A stretch of DNA of 64,000 bases, taken from the NCBI RefSeq assembly GCF_022965805.1, contig NC_133114.1:2316761-2380760 (forward strand), read 5' to 3'. This document shows, in pieces, positions 22,936 through 34,544 of the stretch (position 1 is the stretch's first letter; every line of letters starts with the position of its first letter). Source of the stretch: Primulina eburnea. Taxonomy: Eukaryota > Streptophyta > Magnoliopsida > Lamiales > Gesneriaceae. Position numbers and translations under genes: made by a program. The notes beneath the pieces were generated by a model that was not told where the DNA came from, did not search any database, and was given only the letters and a program-made list of their open reading frames with translations.

Positions 22936-24440
22936 TGTAGTAGCCCGAATTCCAAATTGGGTAATTAACGGAGTAATGGTGATTAAGAAGGTTTAATGTG
23001 TAATTTTGACCGAGTCATGATCGGACGGACCGAAGATGGTTCGGAAGCACCGAAGAGTTCGTAAGGTCCGAAGTGGGTTCGGTGGATCCGACCATTAGGT
23101 GTCAAGAGTTGATCGACACGTGGGAGTTCGGACGTTCCGAAGTGTAGGTTCGGTGGATCCGATCATGAGGTGTCAAGAGCAGCTGGACACGTACATGTTC
23201 GGACGGTCCGAAGTGTATGATCGGAGGATCCGATCATGAGCTGTCAAGAGCCAATGGACACGTAGCGTTCGGACGTTCCGAAGTGGTGTTCGGAGGATCC
23301 GAACATGGCCTATAAATAGTGCTCGGATTTCCTCATTTTGGTTATTCATTTGTTGAGTTGTGGCTCTTCTTTGAGAGGTTTTGGAAGGTTTTTAGGGTTA
23401 GTGGTTGGTCGAGCGATAGCCAGGAGCTGCCAGGATTGGTAGTGTAGCGACGCCGGAGTTTCGAGGCAATCGACATCAAAGGGCTGTCGACGGACGAAGG
23501 TAAACCCTAAACCTTTGGTAGTACTAGGGAGTGCTGGTTTTGCTAGTCTAGCATGGTAGTATTGTTCATTGGGTGCTTTTGATGCGTAGGCTTGTGCTAG
23601 ACCTGATTAGCGGTGTTGCGTAAGGCTAGGCTTGCTGTGATAGAGGTACGAAAGTACTATCCGAGATATCCTGGTTGAGTATACATTCTTATATGTGTTG
23701 CATGATTATGTGGTGCATTGATATATGTCATATGATGCATGCTATTATGTCACGTTTATTACTGCACGTTGCATTTCATGATTGAGCCGTATTCTCCTTC
23801 GAGATAGCCTTTACTGTTGAGCTGTATCTCTTTCGAGATAAGCTATATCTTGGGGCCGCTCAGCCCTGTCTTGTGGACGCATGGACACCGAGAGTACACA
23901 GTGGCCGACGGGTCGGGAGGGCTTCGGTGGTCCGGGACATTTTAGGTCCACGTCTGTCTTGTAGTGGATGCAGTGACCCAGAGGTGTACCGCGCGGCACT
24001 ATCCACTTGGCGCCTCTAGACTGAGCATTGTTGAGATCCTTTTGTGATTCCTGTTTCTTGACTACCCCGGTATCATGATCATAGCATGTGCATTTCATAT
24101 AGGTCTGTATACTCATACTTTTGTACTGGGCGTTCTTATCGCTCACGTCCTCGGTTTTGTTTATTCTTGGACACCCCATTCCCACGGGGCAGGCCTCAGG
24201 TTGGACAGCTCAGGAGGAGCAGGAGGAGGACGTTGAGTAGCTGGTTGGTTTAGTTTATCGGTATTGTTTTGATTCGATATGGTTGTATTGGATATTTTAT
24301 TTTGAGTTATTCTAGACTTCGATTGGGTTGTATAACCATTATTTTTGTGGTATTTCCGCTGTTATCTCTGATTATAATTGATTAGGTTAATTGCATGCTT
24401 AGTTTTTGATTAGTAGGTGATTCTGGAACGGGTCACTACA
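22936..24440 (+). repeat. Array LTR 3
   Basis: Same 1505-bp sequence. Shared between units 2 and 3. Confidence 0.92.
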
Positions 24441-24539
24441 TTTATGGTATCAGAGCATGCATACGATTTTGGGATATAGATTTCTGTTTTGGGATTTCCG
24501 TTGACCATTTTACCATTTTCCCTATTCTATGTTGTAGCA

Positions 24540-24803
24540 ATGGCTGACCACTTTGGTGATGAGAGTAGTCAGGGGAGTGTAGGTCGATGGGGTGACCAGG
24601 ACGATCGTAGACGTCATCGTGAGCATCGTCATCGTCGGGATGGTCCTAGGCGTTTCGATATGCATCGTTTCATGCAGATGGGGCCTAAGCCTTTAGTTGG
24701 TGGTGAGACTCCCGATGATGCTGAGGATTTGGTTAGAGCGCATGGAGAGTTGTTTCGTTTTGTTCATCCTCTAAGCTTGATTTCGAGGACGAAATCATTT
24801 TAA
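24540..24803 (+). pseudogene. Truncated Ty3 gag start in array internal region 3
   Basis: Identical to the copies at 20782 and 22661. Confidence 0.85.
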
Positions 24804-24814
24804 GGGGGGGAGAA

Positions 24815-26319
24815 TGTAGTAGCCCGAATTCCAAATTGGGTAATTAACGGAGTAATGGTGATTAAGAAGGTTTAATGTGTAATTTTGACCGAGTCATGAT
24901 CGGACGGACCGAAGATGGTTCGGAAGCACCGAAGAGTTCGTAAGGTCCGAAGTGGGTTCGGTGGATCCGACCATTAGGTGTCAAGAGTTGATCGACACGT
25001 GGGAGTTCGGACGTTCCGAAGTGTAGGTTCGGTGGATCCGATCATGAGGTGTCAAGAGCAGCTGGACACGTACATGTTCGGACGGTCCGAAGTGTATGAT
25101 CGGAGGATCCGATCATGAGCTGTCAAGAGCCAATGGACACGTAGCGTTCGGACGTTCCGAAGTGGTGTTCGGAGGATCCGAACATGGCCTATAAATAGTG
25201 CTCGGATTTCCTCATTTTGGTTATTCATTTGTTGAGTTGTGGCTCTTCTTTGAGAGGTTTTGGAAGGTTTTTAGGGTTAGTGGTTGGTCGAGCGATAGCC
25301 AGGAGCTGCCAGGATTGGTAGTGTAGCGACGCCGGAGTTTCGAGGCAATCGACATCAAAGGGCTGTCGACGGACGAAGGTAAACCCTAAACCTTTGGTAG
25401 TACTAGGGAGTGCTGGTTTTGCTAGTCTAGCATGGTAGTATTGTTCATTGGGTGCTTTTGATGCGTAGGCTTGTGCTAGACCTGATTAGCGGTGTTGCGT
25501 AAGGCTAGGCTTGCTGTGATAGAGGTACGAAAGTACTATCCGAGATATCCTGGTTGAGTATACATTCTTATATGTGTTGCATGATTATGTGGTGCATTGA
25601 TATATGTCATATGATGCATGCTATTATGTCACGTTTATTACTGCACGTTGCATTTCATGATTGAGCCGTATTCTCCTTCGAGATAGCCTTTACTGTTGAG
25701 CTGTATCTCTTTCGAGATAAGCTATATCTTGGGGCCGCTCAGCCCTGTCTTGTGGACGCATGGACACCGAGAGTACACAGTGGCCGACGGGTCGGGAGGG
25801 CTTCGGTGGTCCGGGACATTTTAGGTCCACGTCTGTCTTGTAGTGGATGCAGTGACCCAGAGGTGTACCGCGCGGCACTATCCACTTGGCGCCTCTAGAC
25901 TGAGCATTGTTGAGATCCTTTTGTGATTCCTGTTTCTTGACTACCCCGGTATCATGATCATAGCATGTGCATTTCATATAGGTCTGTATACTCATACTTT
26001 TGTACTGGGCGTTCTTATCGCTCACGTCCTCGGTTTTGTTTATTCTTGGACACCCCATTCCCACGGGGCAGGCCTCAGGTTGGACAGCTCAGGAGGAGCA
26101 GGAGGAGGACGTTGAGTAGCTGGTTGGTTTAGTTTATCGGTATTGTTTTGATTCGATATGGTTGTATTGGATATTTTATTTTGAGTTATTCTAGACTTCG
26201 ATTGGGTTGTATAACCATTATTTTTGTGGTATTTCCGCTGTTATCTCTGATTATAATTGATTAGGTTAATTGCATGCTTAGTTTTTGATTAGTAGGTGAT
26301 TCTGGAACGGGTCACTACA
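24815..26319 (+). repeat. Array LTR 4
   Basis: Same 1505-bp sequence. Followed directly by the right TSD AAAAC (26320-26324). Confidence 0.92.
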
Positions 26320-27502
26320 AAAACACTCGGCAAGTGGAGGCCGATCGATTACCACAAATATATATAAATATAATTTAAAACCCATATGGCAAACTGATTT
26401 TCAAAACGTAGTATCTCATATCAGATCAGAATCGGAATCGAAATGCGAAACAGAGATTATCAGAAAATTCAGAACAGAACGAATCAGAACAAACGAAAAC
26501 ACTGTTATTCATCTCGTTTTCCATGGTCAGATTGTCCCCCATATGTTAGTCTTCTAAGGGGTGAGGCCAAAACACAGTTTTATAACCACTAATGGGGGCC
26601 AGAAAAAAAATAGTTTTATACCCACTGATGGGGGCCATATATAATTTACAATCGTCGTTCCATATCCCACTCGAATCATAAAGTGCACCAAAGAATCAGA
26701 TGTATCAAACAACACTTATCGGAATTTTTGAATGAACTCAGCAGAATCAAAGAACATCGGAAATAGAAGAACGTATCGTACATCAATCGAGATTTTATAA
26801 AATATATAATAGAATTTTCCGAAAATGATTTGACACACATACACGCATGTCATGAAATACTTATACAAAATTTAAGTTACAAAGAATACATTGCAAAAGC
26901 CCACTTACACTTGGTTCAAATGTACGATTTGAACTTAACCGATACTACCTCCTCTTAATTGTACCTATTCATGACCATTAACCTCATATTTAAAACACTT
27001 ACTCATGGTCATTAACCTCCTCTTAATTATCATTATTTTGTTCTTAATATAGGTGGTTTAATGGTTAATTTATTAGTTTAAATTAGTCATTAAAATGATG
27101 ATAAATTGTCAATAATGAGGGGGAACAATGATCATTCAAATTTCCAATATTATGATTGCATGGAACTCGAAAACGTTGTGCCAAAATGAGCTGAAATTTC
27201 CTATGACATATAAAGGTCTTTCCGTTGCAAAATTTCGGGTCTTTACATCTCTCCCTTTTTATTAGAAGTTTCGTCCTTGAAACTTAAGCTAACTTGATGT
27301 AGATATGAAATGATTGATAAATTCGAAATTTAAATCCATGTTGAAAGATCCATGGCTCGAGTTCAATGGATTCAAGGAAAAAATTAAACTTGAATCCTAT
27401 AATATGAATACGGTAGATTTCAAAACACAAGTAGTGAAATATAAAAACAAAAAAAATATGGACGAGAGTGTCTTTATTCCAAAAGACATATGAGAGCTTA
27501 AT

Positions 27503-27973
27503 CTAATCAGTAACGCTTCCATCTCCTATCTCCTCGTTATCCTCTTTTCCTTGTGCATTTAGTGGTTGTTGCATATGCTTGAGTGCAATTTGTTGGTTGG
27601 CGATTTCTGCACTCAAGTTTTGGTTGTTGAGCTCATGTTGTTGCACATAGTTTCTCATATCATGACGATACACATTGAACTCATGTTCAAGTTGGTCACA
27701 AAACCATTTCTTAGCGTGATAGTGGTTGCACCAAGCTTCGGAGGTGGCAAACATTTGTTGACCATACTTTTGTGACTCTTGCGACTCTTTTTTGTAATCT
27801 TTGAGTTGTTTTTCCGCAAATTTCTTGTCGAAAGTGAGTTGTCCCACTTCTACTTGAAGGTGATCCCTAGCTTTCTTCAACTCCTCTTTGTCATGAAGTA
27901 AACTCGTAATGGTACCCCTAAGTTGCTCCATTTCGTGCTCGAGGTTGCTAAAGGTCTTGGCTTGGGTCATCAT
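27503..27973 (-). CDS. Coiled-coil ORF of 156 aa inside the minus-strand retroelement
   Basis: Not a recognised family. The protein (MMTQAKTFSNLEHEMEQLRG...) is rich in Glu, Lys, Gln and Leu with heptad-like spacing over most of its length (residues about 8-70 and 115-140), and has a Trp/His/Tyr-rich middle (CNHYHAKKWFCDQ). It lies about 250 bp from the purine tract of the minus-strand LTR at 27247 and on the same strand, so it is probably an accessory ORF of a non-autonomous (LARD-like) element and not a host gene. No gag or pol motif is seen. Coding status rests only on an uninterrupted frame with biased composition. Confidence 0.45.
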   Translation of the reverse strand: MMTQAKTFSNLEHEMEQLRGTITSLLHDKEELKKARDHLQVEVGQLTFDKKFAEKQLKDYKKESQESQKYGQQMFATSEAWCNHYHAKKWFCDQLEHEFNVYRHDMRNYVQQHELNNQNLSAEIANQQIALKHMQQPLNAQGKEDNEEIGDGSVTD

Positions 27974-28705
27974 TTTCGATCACAAAGTTGAGCAATCTTT
28001 GTTCAAGAATTGAATCTGGGCAATTTCACTAGATACATTTAGTCGAATTCTAAACAAGACCACATACTGAAATTGAATTAGCAATAAAAATATTCATTTT
28101 ACAATTTCATTGAATCGGTAAATGTGCATGTCATTAGCTAAGTCTTAACCATGATTTAAATAACCTTCTACTTAAAAGCCATACGTAGTTGCCAAATTAC
28201 ATTGGAACTCCTCATGTAAACATTCTGAAATTTCAAGAAGTTGATTACTGAAATTAACAAGTAGCAACTTAGTTCTTATGATCATCAAACCAACATTAAT
28301 AAATTATATTTTATGATCACCAAATCTTAACATTCCCAAATTCACTTGTTATCCTATCTAAAATACTTGCCAAGATACACATCAAGTTTCCAAAATAATA
28401 TAACAAATCAAAAGAGTGATTGTACTTCCCTTAAAACAGTAGAAATTAGGTGAGAATATGATATGAGTAAATTTCCTCCCTAAACCTACTCTCTGTGATG
28501 AAGGAAGACGGGGCTATATTTTGATGAGGGTTGAGTCTCTTTTTTTTTCATCAGTTTTAATAATATATATGCTTTTAGAAAGAAATTCTTAATTCATTGA
28601 TGGGCCTAATCCATTTCTTTAGTATTTTAATTTAAAGCCCACTAACATTTGATTAGTATTAAGATTAAATATATTAAAATACGTACATAAGCTTTGGGTG
28701 TTACA
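27974..28705 (-). repeat. Probable LTR or LTR fragment of a further element
   Basis: On the minus strand the segment starts TGTAACACCCAAAGC at 28705, a typical Ty3-type LTR start. It runs through an AT-rich part with TATATATT near 28565. The other boundary is unclear and may be near 28000. It is not the same sequence as the LTR at 18854-27247. Confidence 0.35.
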
Positions 28706-28710
28706 CTCAG

Positions 28711-29440
28711 TCTAACTGCTCTTGAGAAAACTCAGAATTTCCCTACCCAAGGACAATTTCGGCAAAAGAATGGAGGCAAAAGTCAGTATAATTCGAAAAG
28801 GTTTGACCCCATGCAATGCAGATAGTGCAATGGTCTTGGACATTATGTCAATGAATGTGATAATAGATCTCGCAAGAATAAAGGATTTAATGTTTCTCTA
28901 AACGATGAGGAATCCGATGAGGAAAAAGAATCCAATGAAGGACATAATCACATCTCGTTGACTGTAGTTTTGGAAAAAAAACGTTGGTTACAAGTAAATC
29001 CACTAGGTGTTGTCTCTGGTGTTGCAACACCTGACCGAAACACATGTTCAAAATCATTATGCTTGAATTCTATAACTTCTGAAAATTTAAGTACTCATGA
29101 AGATTTTGAAGCTGGCGATGAAGAAATCACTCTGGAAAACGTACAAAGACTATAGGAGGAGTTGTAAGCTGACTGAATCAAAAGAAACAAGTTGAACGCA
29201 ACTTTCTCAAAAGAGAATACAGAGTTGAAATCTCTTGTTGCTAAACTCAAAGTGATCTTAAGCTAAAAAAGACTCAGAATTGTGCAAAACTAAGGATGAG
29301 CTTAAAAAAACAATTGAAACACTTGCTAAGTTCATTTCGAATATATCTAAGCTTGATTCAATATTGATGATGGGAAGGGATAGCATAATTGAACTAAGAT
29401 TCAAAAACAGTGTCTTTGAAATTGGAGAATCATTTGAATG
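28711..29440 (+). pseudogene. Decayed Ty1/Copia gag with zinc knuckle
   Basis: Plus-strand frames encode a zinc-knuckle region (CNGLGHYVNEC, first part broken by an in-frame TAG near 28823), an acidic NDEESDEEKES stretch, then LENVQRL, a Lys/Glu-rich coiled coil (KSLVAKLK) and SKLDSILMMGRDS with SVFEIGES, a pattern common in the Gag of plant Copia elements. Several stops and frame changes occur. The remainder of the element is missing. Confidence 0.65.
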
Positions 29441-29483
29441 TCATCAATCTCAATATTTATCTAACCTATATATACACGCTTAA

Positions 29484-29738
29484 CCCAACATTATTATTAC
29501 ATGGTTTTTTAGAATTACGAGGACTCTACTTATAGAAACAACTATTAATAGAATGTGATATATTCTTGGTTGCACCATCCCTAGTTTCTTCTAGTTTCCA
29601 AATATTTATATCACAGTCAGAAATGCCATGTTCGACTTCAGACACTTTAGTTTATATATGATTTTATCTATTGGCACTTAAAATTACGTGTAAGATAAAA
29701 GAAAATGTGTCCATGGCTTTTAGAAATAATCTAATGAT
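29484..29738. other. Unassigned flank left of the nested Copia
   Basis: No feature seen. Its last five bases, ATGAT (29734-29738), form the left TSD of the Copia element. Confidence 0.5.
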
Positions 29739-30193
29739 CGTTGGTCCCACGTGCGGAATTTGAGATAATAAAACCCGAAAATAAAGCATAAACTGGACAC
29801 CGAGATTTACGTGGAAAACCCCTAAAAATTATTAGGGTAAAAACCACGGGCAAGATGAAAAAAATTCCACTATAATATTTTGTGGTGTACAACTCACTCA
29901 CTGTGTTTCCAAAGAGAACACACAATCTCTTAATACAGGAGAACAAAACACCTCGAAAATATTATAGAACACACTCAAATATGTGTATACTGAGAGAGGA
30001 ACTCAGAATGGGATACTCCAACTGATGAAGGAATGCATCTATTTATAGATGCAATTCCTCGTCTGAACAAAAAACTTCCGTTTCAAACTTTTCCAACTTT
30101 GCATCCCATGTTTTTTTTTATTCAGCCAATTCGAATTCATTTCCCCGATATGCAATTAATGTACACTTTAATTGCATGTCTTCTACCGACATT
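29739..30193 (-). repeat. Copia 3' LTR
   Basis: Plus strand reads CGTTGGTCCCACGTGCGG...CTTCTACCGACA. In element sense it begins TGTCGGTAGAAG and appears to end ...CAACG instead of the usual CA. Flanked on the right by AAGTAAGAGAAA (minus strand), the purine tract. Confidence 0.85.
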
Positions 30194-30226
30194 TCTCTTA
30201 CTTGGAGATTTGATTGAGAATCAAAC

Positions 30227-31720
30227 TGATCGAGCAAAACTTGCACAGTAAAATCCCCAATAAAAATATGATTTTGTATGCTCAAAATAAATCGCAAGTG
30301 CACGATGTCAAGTTATAATATAGTGTACGTGAGTACGAGTATCGTTCCACTGAAGACTGTGTTTAACAATTATTATTTTAGTTATTAAAACTTTAGCGAC
30401 GAAATTTGATTGTTTGTTTTATGACTAATAAAATTCAAGAAAATTTAAATAAACAAGCTCAAAGATTAAATGATGAAATATGAATGCTAAATCAATGGAT
30501 TAAATTTCAAATGATAAAAGAATTTGTTGGGAATTCTGGTTCACCTACCCCTTATTAATTAATTAATTCGTTCGATTGTGTTCTACGCTTCCGACAGGAT
30601 TTCCTATTCAATTGAACACACTCTCTCGAGCTATGCCAAACTAATTCACTCAATGAAGTAATTAAATGTCTTTAATTATTTATCAAGAATGAACCGCATT
30701 TCGATTGATGAAATCCCCTAGTTTTCGACCCTAAGGACTATGACTATCGGCACGTATCCAATTTCATATGTCTATGCAAATTGTAGATCCGCAGATTATA
30801 CTACTCGATCCTATCACTAGTTATTCTCTCGAACTCACTCGTGATATAAAATTGTCGTAAAAGTTAGCTACGCTCAAACGACACAATAAAAATCGTAGTA
30901 CAATCAAGAATAAATCACAAACCGAAATATAAATTAACCAACTGAAAGTTTGGGGTAGGATCCCCTTTAATCCCAACAAATATTAAAGTTAGCTACTAAA
31001 ATTCATTGTAAAAATAAATGCAACAATGTTTAAAAATGAAAGAAACTAGATAGAAATACTAGACGAGACGAAATCTGCGAAGAACGGTGCCCGGAAAACT
31101 TCAAATCTTCACTCCAAGCGCAAAGTTCTCTCCAAAGCTCCTTGACGGCTGTCGAATTATGTCTGAATAGGTCTCCAATTCGTCCCCCTCGCATACCATA
31201 TCAGTCTTGTTCAGAAATTAAGGAAAGAATCGGCTGAAAAAAATCTTGCCAAAAATAAGTGGCGCTCGGGCGGTAGAAAAGTACCGCTCGAGCGCCAACT
31301 TTCTGTAAGTTCCCTCGGCTGATGCGGCATTCGCGCTCGGGCGGTAGAAAAGCACCGCCCGAGCACCAAGATTCTGTAAGGCTGACTTCGGAGGCATTTT
31401 CTCGCGCTCGGGCGGTAGAAAAGCACCGCCCGAGCGCCAACTTTCTGTCTTGGCCCTTAATTTATTCACTTCTCACGCCCGGGCGGTAGAAATGTACCGC
31501 TCGGGCGCCGCTTGTTCTGTCCAAATTCTTGAGCCTTCCACCTTTCGCTCTGATTTTCGTTCTCCGACCATTTTTCCTGCAAATTCATCATATACAAGTG
31601 AGACATGATAAAATGCAAATGATTACTCTAAAATGAACATAATGTGAATGAAATTCATGCATGCACAATGCAAACACAAATAAATCAATGCAATAAAACA
31701 CGTAAAAACGACACATATCA
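30227..31720 (-). repeat. Athila 3' LTR with four hairpin units
   Basis: TGATCGAG...CACATATCA on the plus strand. Four near-perfect palindromes at 31261-31297, 31333-31367, 31403-31438 and 31476-31509, of the form GGCGCTCGGGCGGT...ACCGCCCGAGCGCC. A purine tract (AGTATGAGGGGG on the minus strand) adjoins at 31721. Confidence 0.9.
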
Positions 31721-33025
31721 ACCCCCTCATACTAACCTTTTGCTCGCCCTCGAGCAAAATAGGTTAAAGCACGAGATTTTTAACAGACACAACGAACACA
31801 AAACACTCAAACAAGAAATAACTAACACAAGTAAATGGCAATGGTGAGTTAACAACTTTTATGTCATGCCTCAGTGAACTTTCCCACATACAGATCATAA
31901 TCAAGTCAAATCGCAAACGAATACTCATTCTCATCTACACATAAATCTTGACACTCATTTGAACGTGTGTGTGTGTCATGATGGGTCTAGTCATTCGTAT
32001 TTCAAATAGATCAATTATCAAATCATGCGAGTCACTCAATTAACACTTTCAATACAAGTCTCACTAGCATGCACCCCCGTGTCCATTTATCACTAGCCAT
32101 AAATTGAACTTTATTCAACTTTTAAGTGCAGATAAGGGTGACGAAAAGAAGGAAAATAAGCTCAAGTGGCTAAAAGTCGGTAGTACACCGATCATTTTCA
32201 TTGTGCAATCGTCAAGACTTTTCGTCTGACTTTCCTCGTCTCCTTACATCTCCAACTTTTAGCCTAGGAATAGAATTTCATTCCTTTTATTTCGGCTCTC
32301 CCTCACCTTACATCTCCTTTTTTCTTTTTCTTTTTCGTTTCTTCTTCTTTTTTTTTTTAAATGCACAATTTTCACACATGTACTCCCTAGGCTAAGAATA
32401 TAATACTTTGGATTACAGTTGGTTAGGAGTATGACATTTTGATTCAGTGCATTGGAAAGGAGGTAAATGTAAAGTTCAAGGCAAATCAAATTTTCTCTTT
32501 CAAGGTCCCAATTAGTGACTTATTTTCACGGGTTTACATGCTAAATCAACTCATAAATGGTGCCTTTCAAGTTAACCACACAAAACTTTCAAATTTCGCC
32601 ATTATTCATACAAAATTCTAGTCCCCACACATGTGTGCTCAAAAAGTTCAAACTTTGTGCCCAAAATTCATGTTTTAACAATCAAGAGTACCGTTCATGA
32701 AATGACCCAATCAATACTTTTGTATACTATCAATCCAACCGCATCATTGGCGCATAAATTATGTCTTCTCACCATAAACGACACTAGACAAAATAAATGC
32801 AACGAATAACTAAACAAACATAACAATCTACCCCCCCTCATACTAGAGTTGTGCAATGCCCTCATTGCACAAAACGAAACAGACACTAAAAATGCAAACA
32901 CAAATGCAGACTGAAAACATGAAAGCTAATAAACATGCTAGACGGAAACAATGAAAAGAAAGAAAAACAGAAAAGCGGTAAAGGGAAATAAAGTGCGAAG
33001 GAGGGGAAACAGTAAACTCCCCTGA
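31721..33025 (-). other. Athila 3' non-coding region with a second purine tract
   Basis: Between the extra ORF and the 3' LTR. The plus strand reads CCCCCTCATACTA both at 31722 (next to the LTR) and near 32834, so the polypurine tract is present twice. No coding frame of character seen. One stretch (32310-32360) is a pyrimidine run. Confidence 0.6.
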
Positions 33026-34269
33026 TCAAGTGTCATCCTCATCCTGCTCCGGCGGTGGCACTCCTGCGGCCTCCCCATGCTGAGAGTAATCGTACTGGAA
33101 CCGGAACGGGGGAGGGGGTAGCGGAGATGGTGGGATGGTCGATGGGTCAACGCCCCCTTGCACAAGCAGCGAGCGCATCATGGAGTCAATGTGAGACAGA
33201 TGGTCGGTGACATACGAGTTGAATTGACCCTGATGCGTTTGGAAGGCTAGATTTTCATCCATTTTATCATTTGTCGTCCGCCTGCGGGGTTGTGGTGGGC
33301 GGCGCTAGAGCCACCTACATTTTCCTCGTCAGTGGGGAAGTCAATCTGTCGCTTGGCATACTTTCGCTTATCGTCTTCGATGCAAATCGGCTTCATGGGT
33401 TGAATCCACTCCTCGTCGTCCCGGAATAGAACTCCCGCCCGGGCACACAACTCGGAGATAATTGTCGGGAAGAACAGACCGACGTGACTGTTGCGAGCAC
33501 ACAACATGATTTGAGAGTGGATAAGTGTGCCCACATTCACGTCGTAGCCGTGAGTTAACGCAAAAAGGAGAACCGCTCGTTCCTTTTGGACCTCGCTCTT
33601 ATGCGAGACCGGCATCATCCGTCGGGCCACAAATAAGTACCACATGGCAGCGTCAACGGTCAAGAATTTCTCGTCGAAACAGCTCGGCGGTCCACCCACT
33701 GGTTTCCACATCGCACCCGCACCCGGATGACATAGCGCGGTGATAATCAAGTCATAGTTCGGGTCAGCAGCTAAAGCCTCAAAACGAGAGTTGTCGACCT
33801 CCGCCGTTTCCAACAGTGCATTGATAGTTGCCGAGTCACACGGGACATGTACACCCCGAACAAACACCGTCCCATTTCTCCCCTCCATAGCATTCGCGTA
33901 AAATTCACGCACCACCGAAACTACCGCCGCCTTAGGATGATTGGAAAAAGTTTCCCATCCGCGCCGTTCCAATTCTATCCGAGTTCCTAGGTGCCTATCG
34001 GCAGATTCTTTTCGGAATCCCCTCTCTACTATCGGATTTCTATTCATCTTGGCATGCTCATACCTAGCCCGAGCTTCTTCACTAACAAAGCGATGCCTAT
34101 CAAAAGTCGAAGACGAGGAAGAAGCAGAAGTACCTCTTTGTTTCTTCTTTGGAGCCATATTAGTGGATGAGAGAGATTTTGGGGGAATCGGAGAAGATGA
34201 CGCTTGAATTCCGCAGGAGGCGCTTGCCCACGATGCTTGAATCTTGATGGTTGGAGTGATTCCCTGCAA
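33026..34269 (-). pseudogene. Athila env-position ORF (putative plant transposon protein domain), frameshifted
   Basis: The extra ORF after pol in Athila elements. Its function is unknown, and an envelope-like role has been proposed for some members. The main frame (34269-33247) gives 340 aa with a Ser-rich, basic start (MAPKKKQRGTSASSSSS), then ERGFRKES, GWETFSNHPKAAVVSVVREF, NGTVFVRGVHVPCDS and GLFFPTIISELCARAGVLF, the pattern of the plant transposon-protein domain that is widespread in these elements. The frame ends at 33247. The next frame (33262-33026: QGQFNSYVTDHLSHIDSMMR and a Pro-rich acidic tail) continues the same protein type, so a one-base frameshift lies near 33265-33300. No transmembrane segment is obvious. 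Confidence 0.75.
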
Positions 34270-34375
34270 GAAGATGAGAGAAGAAGAGGCAAGAGTTAGG
34301 GATTTGGGAAGAGGGAATTAGAAAATTTCGTGCAGAATGAAAGAGGAAAGGGGGAATTCGCGCATATAAAGTACT

Positions 34376-34544
34376 CGCGCTCGAGCGGTAAAAAGTTACC
34401 GCTCGAGCGCGAACCTCTCTGGGCTGAAAAGTCAGAGGTAAGCGCGGGCGCTCGAGCGGTAAGAAATCACCGCCCGAGCGCCAAGTTTCTGTACGCCAAG
34501 GTAAATTTCGCGCTCGAGCGGTACAAAAATACCGCCCGAGCGCC
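34376..34544. repeat. Three GC-rich hairpins inside the Athila, related to those in its LTRs
   Basis: Palindromes at about 34376-34411, 34446-34482 and 34510-34544, of the form CGCGCTCGAGCGGT...ACCGC(C/T)CGAGCGC with 6-8 base loops, spaced 65-70 bp. Located upstream (minus strand) of the env-position ORF. Confidence 0.85.

Larger units (their letters stand above)
19178..26319 (+). mobile_element. Tandem array of a non-autonomous Ty3-type LTR element: four LTRs sharing three internal regions (7142 bp)
   Basis: The structure is LTR-int-LTR-int-LTR-int-LTR with an exact 1879-bp period: four LTRs of 1505 bp (TGTAGTAGCC...GTCACTACA) and three internal regions of 374 bp. Each internal region has a PBS TGGTATCAGAGC, the start of a gag gene, then a jump to the element's 3' end with the purine tract AAGGGGGGGAGAA. 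The whole array is bounded by AAAAC at 19173-19177 and again at 26320-26324, so one insertion event made one TSD. I saw no difference between units on line-by-line reading. Neighbouring units share LTRs, as expected from unequal LTR-LTR recombination or insertion of a concatemer. A collapsed or over-expanded assembly is possible. Confidence 0.93.
18854..27247 (-). mobile_element. LTR of a minus-strand retroelement, split by the tandem array (parts 18854-19177 and 26320-27247)
   Basis: Left edge TGTCACGTCCCGAGACC and right edge GGGTCTTTACA are the two ends of one LTR of about 1.25 kb. Immediately right, TCTCTCCCTTTTTA is a polypurine tract when read on the minus strand (TAAAAAGGGAGAGA), which marks this as the 3' LTR of an element whose body lies to the right. 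The flanks of the LTR do not match each other, so it is not a solo LTR. Its partner 5' LTR was not found in the window. Confidence 0.7.

Noticed and set aside
28816..28950. Possible CRISPR-like or satellite array among short repeats of the window
   Set aside because: No regularly spaced identical repeats with unique spacers were found. All regular repeats belong to LTRs or hairpin arrays, and the DNA is a plant nuclear sequence.
31201..31469. Several overlapping frames coding for RSGGAFLPPERE-type peptides (also at 40534-40975 and 54716-54984)
   Set aside because: They are translations of the GC-rich hairpin repeats in all frames, not proteins.
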